This document shows, in pieces, positions 6,795 through 11,320 of a stretch of 11,320 bases of DNA. The stretch is from Oxalobacteraceae bacterium UBA6018 (lineage in GTDB: Bacteria > Pseudomonadota > Gammaproteobacteria > Burkholderiales > Burkholderiaceae_D). The DNA lies in assembly GCA_002428015.1 (NCBI GenBank), contig DIZW01000054.1:1-11320 (forward strand), given 5' to 3'. The translations under genes and the position numbers were made by a program. Within the stretch, counting starts at the first letter, position 1, and each line of letters starts with the position of its first letter. The notes beneath the pieces were generated by a model. The model worked only from the letters and a program-made list of their open reading frames with translations. It was not told the DNA's origin and did not search any database.

Positions 6795-9347
6795 TTAGAA
6801 CGAGTGACGAATCGCCAGGCTGATCGAGCGACCCGCTTCCGGACGCATTTCCACGATATTTGCCGCGCTCGGGCCACCGACTCCGGACGACGATGCCACC
6901 TTATCGAACACATTGCCGACGTTGAGACTCAAGGTGGTGTCGGAGGTCAAGCTGTAGTTGACGAAGGCGTTCACGATGGCGCGGCCGTCCACCTTGAACG
7001 TATCGTAGCCGTTGTTCCAGACGAAGGACTGGCCGACGATCGTCGCCCCCAGGGTCACAGGACCGATGGTGTAGCGCGGCGCCACCGTGTACAGCAGCTT
7101 GGGCACGCCGCCGGGAACCAGGCCCACCGTGCTATTGCCCACGGCGCTGCCGACCAGGTCCTTGGTCACCTTCAGATCGGTGTAGGTCAGGTTGGCATTG
7201 ATGGAGAAATCTCCGGAGGTGAAGACCGACTCGACTTCCATGCCGTTGGCCTTGGTGCCGACCACATTGAGCTTGGGACCGATGGTGCGCGTCTGGTCAT
7301 AGTCGAACTCGTCCACGGAAGCGGTGAACAAGGTGACGAACACGCCATACGTGCCCCAATCTTTCCGGCCGCGCAATTTGGCGCCCATTTCCTGCTGCTT
7401 GACGGTGGCGACGGCCTGGCCTTCCAGGCCGGAGGTCAGGTTGCCGGTTACGCTGTTCACATAGGGCGAGAACAACAGACGATCGGCAATGGCGCGTCCG
7501 CCCTTGCTGACTCGGGCGAACACGCTGAAATCCGTGCTCAGGCGATAGTTGGCGCCCAACGAGTAGGAGTTGTAGCCGGTCTTGTAGTTGATCGGACTAG
7601 GATTGCTGGTGTCGACCACGTAGACATTTTTTTCCGCGCCGTTGATGACGCCATCGCCATTGACATCGTAGCCGCCGGCAATCTGCTTCGGACCGGCGTA
7701 GTGGCCGCTGGCGTGGAAGTTGTCGCGGCGCAGGCCGGCGTCCACATCCACGGGACCGATTTCCGTGCCCACGGACAGGTAAGGCGCGTCCGTGATGTAG
7801 TGCGCGTCGACGTCACGGGCGCAGCAGCCACCCCATTGGTTGTTGTAACCGGTCAGGCCGGCGGTGGTCAGCATGGCGCCGGCCTTGTCCTTGACGTCGA
7901 TGACGGCGCCGTTCTTGCCGATCTCCATCAGGCGCTCGCTGATCTGCCACACCTGCACCACATCCTGCTTGGAGCGGTAGTAACCGAGCTTCGTGTTGAC
8001 CTTGGCGCCGGCCACGACGAAGGACTTGGACAGGCCGAGGTCGTTGACGTAGTGGCCCATGTCCGGCGACTGTTCGTTGATGGCAGCGCCTTGCGACACC
8101 AGGCCCGATTGCAGGTTTGCGGTGGTGACCGCCTGCCCCGCCTTGGGGCCGTTGAAGTACACGGCCGAACTACCCGCGCCGAAATTGCCGAGCATGCCAC
8201 CGAGCGTGTTGCTGCTCCAGAACGTGGTCTGGAAGGCGCTCGAGGTCTTGCTTACCTGGAATTTGTCCGAGACGACAAAGCCGCCTTCCATCTCGTTCTG
8301 GAACTCCATGCCCAGGGCGTTCGACTTGACCGTGATCCCCTTCGAGATGTCGGCCACGCCGGCGGCGGTACCGATCGGGCCGACCACCGGCATGGTCAGG
8401 TTGTAGATCGAGGTCTGCGAATCGCGCAGGATGTCGATGCCACCGATGGCCTTCATCCCCGTCACCGAATTGCCGCTCACGGTGGCCAGCGCCGGCATGC
8501 TGGTGTAGGTCGGCGCGCTCTCGCTGAGGGCCTTGAACGACACGCGGAAATACCCCTTGTCGCCATTGAAACTCTTGGTGAGGTTACCTTTGACCTGGTA
8601 GCCGTGCAGCGCGTTGATGTCGCTGCTGCGCGGCCCTTCACCATCGCGGAAATAGCCGCCGATGTGGAAGCGCAGCGACGGGCTAAGCTTGCCGCCGACA
8701 TCGCCGTCGACCCGCGTCTCGTTGAAGTTCATGCCGTGCGAGAGGCCGATCGAGCCGCCCTCTTCCTCGCCCGTCTTGCTGATGTAGTTGATCACGGCGC
8801 CGGGCGCGTGCGAGGCGAAGATCGCCGCCGGACCGCCACGCAGGGTCTCGATGTGGTCGACATTGTTGTCAAAGCGGATGAAATAGTCGTTGTTGCCGAA
8901 GTTCATGTCGCCAAATTCCACCACTGGCAAGCCATCTTCCTGCAACTGCACGAATTTCGAGCCGCCCGACGACAGCGGCAGGCCGCGCACGGTGATGTTC
9001 GAATTGCCGCCGGGGCCGGCCGAGCTCTCGGCGCGTATACCTGGAATCAAGTGCAAGATCTCCGCTTCAGAACGCGGCGAAAAATCGGCGACCTGCTGCT
9101 GGTCGACGTCCGTCACCGACGCCGAGCTGCGCATCTTGGACTTGCCTTGCGCCGTGCCCGTTACCACCACGCGGTTCAGGTTCAGCACGTCGACCACCTT
9201 GGCTTCGTCGGCGGCTGGTGGCGTGGCGACCGCCTCCTGCGCATAGGCCTGGCCGGAAATGAGCGCGGCGAACGAAGACGATGCGATCAGGGCAGCGACC
9301 GGTTTAATCCTGAAGGGCGTGGCTTGTGCCTTGTGACGGTTTGACAT
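6795..9347 (-). CDS. TonB-dependent outer-membrane receptor, probable sucrose/fructoside importer
   Basis: A complete 850-residue receptor that would import a ligand across the outer membrane using TonB/ExbBD energy. Residues 1-36 are a signal peptide (cationic start, hydrophobic core, AYA|QE cleavage). A TonB-box-like LNRVVVTGT is at about 57-65, the plug domain at about 66-190 with DVDQQQVADFSPRSEAEIL, NITVRGL, IETLRGGPAAIF and GAVINYISKTG, and the barrel runs to the terminal Phe of LAIRHSF. No STN signalling domain is present, so it should not talk to an ECF sigma factor. AGGAG sits six bases before the ATG. Odd features are an EF-hand-like DxNxDG loop at 561-572 and a vicinal Cys508-Cys509 pair, both in a probable extracellular loop. 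It is convergent with the halogenase gene and has its own LacI-type operator promoter and terminator. The substrate assignment rests on the shared operator with GH32, not on the receptor sequence. Confidence 0.9.
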   Translation of the reverse strand: MSNRHKAQATPFRIKPVAALIASSSFAALISGQAYAQEAVATPPAADEAKVVDVLNLNRVVVTGTAQGKSKMRSSASVTDVDQQQVADFSPRSEAEILHLIPGIRAESSAGPGGNSNITVRGLPLSSGGSKFVQLQEDGLPVVEFGDMNFGNNDYFIRFDNNVDHIETLRGGPAAIFASHAPGAVINYISKTGEEEGGSIGLSHGMNFNETRVDGDVGGKLSPSLRFHIGGYFRDGEGPRSSDINALHGYQVKGNLTKSFNGDKGYFRVSFKALSESAPTYTSMPALATVSGNSVTGMKAIGGIDILRDSQTSIYNLTMPVVGPIGTAAGVADISKGITVKSNALGMEFQNEMEGGFVVSDKFQVSKTSSAFQTTFWSSNTLGGMLGNFGAGSSAVYFNGPKAGQAVTTANLQSGLVSQGAAINEQSPDMGHYVNDLGLSKSFVVAGAKVNTKLGYYRSKQDVVQVWQISERLMEIGKNGAVIDVKDKAGAMLTTAGLTGYNNQWGGCCARDVDAHYITDAPYLSVGTEIGPVDVDAGLRRDNFHASGHYAGPKQIAGGYDVNGDGVINGAEKNVYVVDTSNPSPINYKTGYNSYSLGANYRLSTDFSVFARVSKGGRAIADRLLFSPYVNSVTGNLTSGLEGQAVATVKQQEMGAKLRGRKDWGTYGVFVTLFTASVDEFDYDQTRTIGPKLNVVGTKANGMEVESVFTSGDFSINANLTYTDLKVTKDLVGSAVGNSTVGLVPGGVPKLLYTVAPRYTIGPVTLGATIVGQSFVWNNGYDTFKVDGRAIVNAFVNYSLTSDTTLSLNVGNVFDKVASSSGVGGPSAANIVEMRPEAGRSISLAIRHSF

Positions 9348-9451
9348 AGATCTCTCCTAGTTTCTCAAATTTAATTTTTTTATGATGGAACGAAGCTCAT
9401 GGCGCGGGGAGCCTCATGGACAGTACGAACAGATGCGTTCGCACCGAATTG

Positions 9452-9487
9452 ATATTAGTGTGGAATTCCGACAATTACAATCGTTTG
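9452..9487 (-). promoter_or_regulatory. TonB receptor promoter with LacI-family operator
   Basis: On the minus strand CAAACGATTG (9478-9487) overlaps a -35 box TTGTAA (9475-9480), then 17 bp and a -10 box TAATAT (9452-9457, 4 of 6). The operator 10-mer is identical to that of GH32, and the operator-to-promoter geometry is the same in all three promoters of the locus. The predicted leader is about 98 nt. Confidence 0.6.
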
Positions 9488-9622
9488 CATATGCGTCGAG
9501 AAAAAAGATGTAACACCGGCCGTTTTTGTTGCGGGAAATATACAGATGGCGGGCACCAAGCGGTTCGCCGCCTGGAATTCCAGCGCAAGCGTCAGCGAAT
9601 CAGGGACGTCCAGCAATCTTGT

Positions 9623-9645
9623 CAACCGATGGATGCAACCGATTG
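9623..9645. promoter_or_regulatory. Tandem upstream LacI-type operators
   Basis: CAACCGATTG (9636-9645) is identical to the operator at 4436-4445, including the preceding G. A weaker copy CAACCGATGG lies at 9623-9632, 13 bp away centre to centre. The strong copy is 158 bp from the receptor operator. On the minus strand the weak copy is fused to a perfect -35 hexamer TTGACA (9620-9625), but no good -10 follows at 16-18 bp, so I read these as auxiliary operators or a decayed second promoter. Confidence 0.5.
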
Positions 9646-9740
9646 TTGTTTTCCGGAAGGTGACGCACGGCGGCGGCCAACCGGCCTGACGCGCGCACAG
9701 GCGGCACGCCTTGCGTCCTCATCGGAACGTCCAAAAACAA

Positions 9741-9776
9741 AACGCCCCCGGCTTCACGATGAAGGACGGGGGCGTT
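9741..9776 (-). terminator. Strong rho-independent terminator, orphan
   Basis: AACGCCCCCG (9741-9750) and CGGGGGCGTT (9767-9776) form a perfect 10-bp stem, with an inner CTTCA/TGAAG stem (9752-9756, 9760-9764) closing on a 3-nt loop. On the minus strand the stem is followed by TTTTGTTTTT. It must end a minus-strand transcript coming from the right, where no intact gene exists, so it probably served a lost gene or an unrecognised small RNA. Confidence 0.75.
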
Positions 9777-9935
9777 AGGACGTTGCCGAACTTCAGCGAA
9801 CGTTATTCTGGCGGAAGATGTGTAAATATAATCGGCGCCTCATTGATTTGATTGAATGATGGCGGCCCCCGCCCCGCAGTCGACACCATGCCGGCGCGGT
9901 CGGGTCGACTAAAACATGTCACAACGATAGGCTAG

Positions 9936-9960
9936 CATATACTGATGTGATCAGTATATG
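9936..9960. promoter_or_regulatory. 25-bp perfect palindrome, probable operator of an unknown regulator
   Basis: CATATACTGAT (9936-9946) and ATCAGTATATG (9950-9960) are perfect inverse complements around a 3-bp centre GTG. The AT-rich, symmetric, short-spaced form is typical of a dimeric repressor site (GntR, TetR or MarR class), not of a terminator, as no T tract follows. No intact gene for a regulator or target is next to it. Confidence 0.5.
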
Positions 9961-10157
9961 ATATTACTTCTGGAGATATCCCGCCATCCGGCGGCAATCG
10001 ATCACCGAGCTTTGAGCCTGAAGATCCCGGCCAAGGCAGTGGCGGTGGTCGCGGTCGAGGGCAGGAAGACTGGGCGGCGCAAGCTCGTCTGCCGCGCGGA
10101 TTCCTTGGGAAGTAGAAGCACTTCCGGCGGATTGAGCGCCGGAGGCCGTCCGGCAGC

Positions 10158-10490
10158 CTAGCGGGTTGCGCCCTTCACCAGCGCATCGAGGAGGTTCGGG
10201 GCGAGGACTGCATGATTGTTGCGCCGGTCGATCATCCTGCCCGTGTACCAATAGAACGGGAGCGCGCCGTTGGCCACTGCCGCATGGGTGACGTATTGGC
10301 GGAAATAGATGGGCGACTTCAGATGCGGGGCCAGTGCGTCGCCCCTCAGATTGGTATGCAGCATCGCGGCGTACTCGCCGAGCACGACCGGAATCCCCTT
10401 GCCGACAGACTGCTACCTAATCCTCAAAAACTGCTGATCGGCATTTTTTCCATCAAGGTAAATTGCCAGGGGTAAGAGTACGAGAATGGG
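10158..10490 (-). pseudogene. GH5 cellulase-like glycoside hydrolase, C-terminal remnant
   Basis: The minus-strand frame ending in TAG at 10158-10160 carries the late part of a GH5 catalytic barrel: GIPVVLGEYAAM, in which the Glu of GEY matches the strand region where family members carry a catalytic or conserved acidic residue, then YFRQYVTHAAVANGALPFYW, where the W before the last helix is conserved, and a C-terminal RRNNHAVLAPNLLDALVKG. An in-frame TAG at 10413-10415 interrupts it. Upstream, DQQFLRIR continues the same frame, and further upstream PWQFTLMEK appears in another frame; adding one A to the A6 run (complement of 10444-10449) would join the two. The usual stretch between these blocks is too short, so a deletion is also likely. 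Intact GH5 proteins have 330-400 residues. It is not functional. The left end is firm, the right end approximate. Confidence 0.65.
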
Positions 10491-10960
10491 TACATGGACA
10501 CCGCCCCAACGATCGCCATGCAGGGCGTTGCAGCACAGCCCCGGCCGGATCGCGCCAGGTCGCCACCCGTTCTTTCGACATGGCATCAGTGGCCAAGCCG
10601 CCCAAGGTCCGAATCGCAGGGTCAACGTTGGGATAGCGCGCACGGGTCAGCATCTGCCGGCCCAGCCACAGGCGCTCGAAGGACTTGCCGGAAAGCTTGG
10701 CACACCAGATCCCGCCGCGCCAAGCCTGCCCGCGCAACGGCGGCAAGTGTTCGACACCGGTCAACACGGGATGCGCGCCTGGCGCTCGCGCCAATACGAG
10801 CGGCATCGCTCGCGTGCCAGACAGTCGCTCATCGAGGACGATGGGCGCGGTAAGGCAATACGATCCCGTCGCTAGCTTTATGCGTGCAATACGCTTGTCC
10901 GCGCGTGCCTCGACCAATCCTGCCTGCGATGACCTGACATCGTCGACTTTAATCGTTTCC
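10487..10960 (-). pseudogene. Right-handed beta-helix (pectate-lyase-like) protein, N-terminal remnant
   Basis: From about 10960 downward the minus strand encodes an N-terminal stretch typical of secreted right-handed parallel beta-helix proteins acting on polysaccharides: IKLATGSYCLTAPIVLDE, MPLVLARAPGAHPVLTG, a FERLWLGRQMLTRARYPN segment and WRDPAGAV. After this the frame is lost, but the neighbouring frame continues with ALHGDRWGGVHV, which fits the family. Removing one T of the TT at 10528-10529 restores a continuous reading GAVLHALHGDRWGGVHV, so this is a 1-nt insertion frameshift. The sequence then runs into the GH5 remnant at about 10487. The signal peptide and true start are missing, and the IS4-like element lies just upstream. 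Specific activity cannot be assigned. Confidence 0.55.
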
Positions 10961-11027
10961 GCAAGGTGATGGCGTGTCGAGCGAGAGCATGTCCGGACCA
11001 ATCTACCGGACTTAACAGAATCTGACT

Positions 11028-11320
11028 TCAGCATGGCTTCTGCGTCATCGACCTGTGGGGCTTCGACTGCTGGGGGCGGGGCTTGGATGCGCCGGGTCGA
11101 TGTCGGTACGTGGCGCCGGCGATGAGGTCCATGAGCTGTTGGACCTGTTGCGCAACCGCCCTGCCCAGCAGTAGCGCCGGCAGCAGCGGCTTGAGCGCAG
11201 TGTGGGCGTAGGCGCGGTTGATACGATGTGTATGGGGCAAGCCGGCTTGGGCGTGTGAAGCCGCCACTGTCAGTGCCAGCAGATTGTCGCACACGACTTT
11301 GGCGGCGAAGTCCTGCAGCA
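11028..11320 (-). CDS. IS4-like transposase, C-terminal part (runs off window)
   Basis: The minus-strand frame is open from the right edge to TGA at 11028-11030. It starts with LQDFAAKVVCDNLLAL and ends with RPGASKPRPQQSKPHRSMTQKPC. This fits the C-terminal part of IS4-family DDE transposases, in which the conserved EF-x-AK-N helix carrying or following the catalytic Glu is followed by an LKPLLPALLLG-type segment and a basic RPGR-x-x-PR...KPH tail. The rest of the element lies outside the window. Its end must fall between about 10960 and 11028; a TCCGG/CCGGA inverted repeat at about 10992-11010 lies in that tail, but the terminal repeat could not be confirmed without the other end. It sits next to the beta-helix pseudogene and probably truncated it. 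Confidence 0.7.
   Translation of the reverse strand, partial: LQDFAAKVVCDNLLALTVAASHAQAGLPHTHRINRAYAHTALKPLLPALLLGRAVAQQVQQLMDLIAGATYRHRPGASKPRPQQSKPHRSMTQKPC

Larger units (their letters stand above)
9348..10157. other. 810-bp gene-poor region upstream of the TonB receptor
   Basis: No protein-coding gene is convincing here. It holds the receptor ribosome binding site (CTCCT at 9354-9358), its operator-promoter (9452-9487), upstream operator copies (9623-9645), an orphan minus-strand terminator (9741-9776) and a 25-bp palindrome (9936-9960). The open frames in 9958-10157 on both strands have Arg/Ala/Gly-rich translations with no recognisable domain. Confidence 0.5.

Noticed and set aside
6804..9344. 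Open frame of 846 codons on the plus strand opposite the TonB receptor
   Set aside because: It is the antisense shadow of a GC-rich gene with biased third positions; the translation is low-complexity His/Val/Gly/Asp/Ala with no domain, and the receptor on the other strand has a signal peptide, plug, barrel, ribosome binding site and terminator.
9964..10030. Minus-strand stretch reading GDRLPPD, reminiscent of the GntR helix-turn-helix entry
   Set aside because: The residues after it do not continue the GntR pattern and a stop follows soon; too short to support a truncated regulator.
9958..10161. 67-codon plus-strand ORF directly after the 25-bp palindrome
   Set aside because: No recognisable domain, no ribosome binding site and its end overlaps the GH5 remnant stop; position next to the palindrome alone is not enough.
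10453..11292. Single 279-codon minus-strand protein
   Set aside because: Only its middle part resembles a beta-helix protein; the N-terminal third is the transposase sequence read in the wrong frame and the C-terminal end lies past a frameshift, so it is not a real protein.

Overview
The window looks like a high-GC betaproteobacterial chromosome, most likely Oxalobacteraceae (Massilia/Duganella type). This is an inference from protein style (TonB-dependent carbohydrate receptors, GH97/GH32/GH5 enzymes, MFS sugar permease, IS481- and IS4-type transposase tails); no rRNA or marker gene is present to prove it.

The core (about 1.4-9.7 kb) is a sucrose/fructoside utilisation locus related in logic to the Xanthomonas sux genes: a LacI-family repressor (1422-2474, -), a cytoplasmic GH32 beta-fructofuranosidase (2638-4236, -), a divergent unit with the in-frame C-terminal remnant of an MFS sugar permease (4564-4938, +) followed by a complete flavin-dependent tryptophan-halogenase-family protein (4977-6479, +), and a convergent complete TonB-dependent receptor (6795-9347, -). 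Three promoters (GH32, permease remnant/halogenase, receptor) share one design that can be read by eye: a 10-bp LacI-type operator CAAnCGATTG whose last three bases are the first three of the -35 box, then 17 bp, then a -10 box. This ties the receptor, GH32 and halogenase into one predicted regulon of the local LacI protein. A functional inner-membrane transporter is missing from the window; only its C-terminal fifth or so remains.

Both flanks are gene graveyards of polysaccharide degradation. Left: the C-terminal part of another TonB receptor (1-591), an IS481-like transposase tail (about 843-938, -) butted against the C-terminal tail of a GH97 alpha-glucosidase (about 949-1338, +). Right: the C-terminal remnant of a GH5 cellulase-like gene (10158-about 10490, -) joined to an N-terminal piece of a right-handed beta-helix protein (about 10487-10960, -) with an identifiable 1-nt insertion, and an IS4-like transposase C-terminus running off the right edge (11028-11320, -). 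Insertion sequences lie next to both decayed blocks, consistent with IS-mediated erosion of a carbohydrate island while the GH32/receptor/halogenase core stayed intact.

Non-coding structure includes a convincing terminator behind the receptor (6721-6757), a perfect 24-nt hairpin between the GH97 remnant and lacI (1360-1383), an orphan strong terminator (9741-9776) and a 25-bp palindrome (9936-9960) in an 810-bp gene-poor stretch upstream of the receptor.
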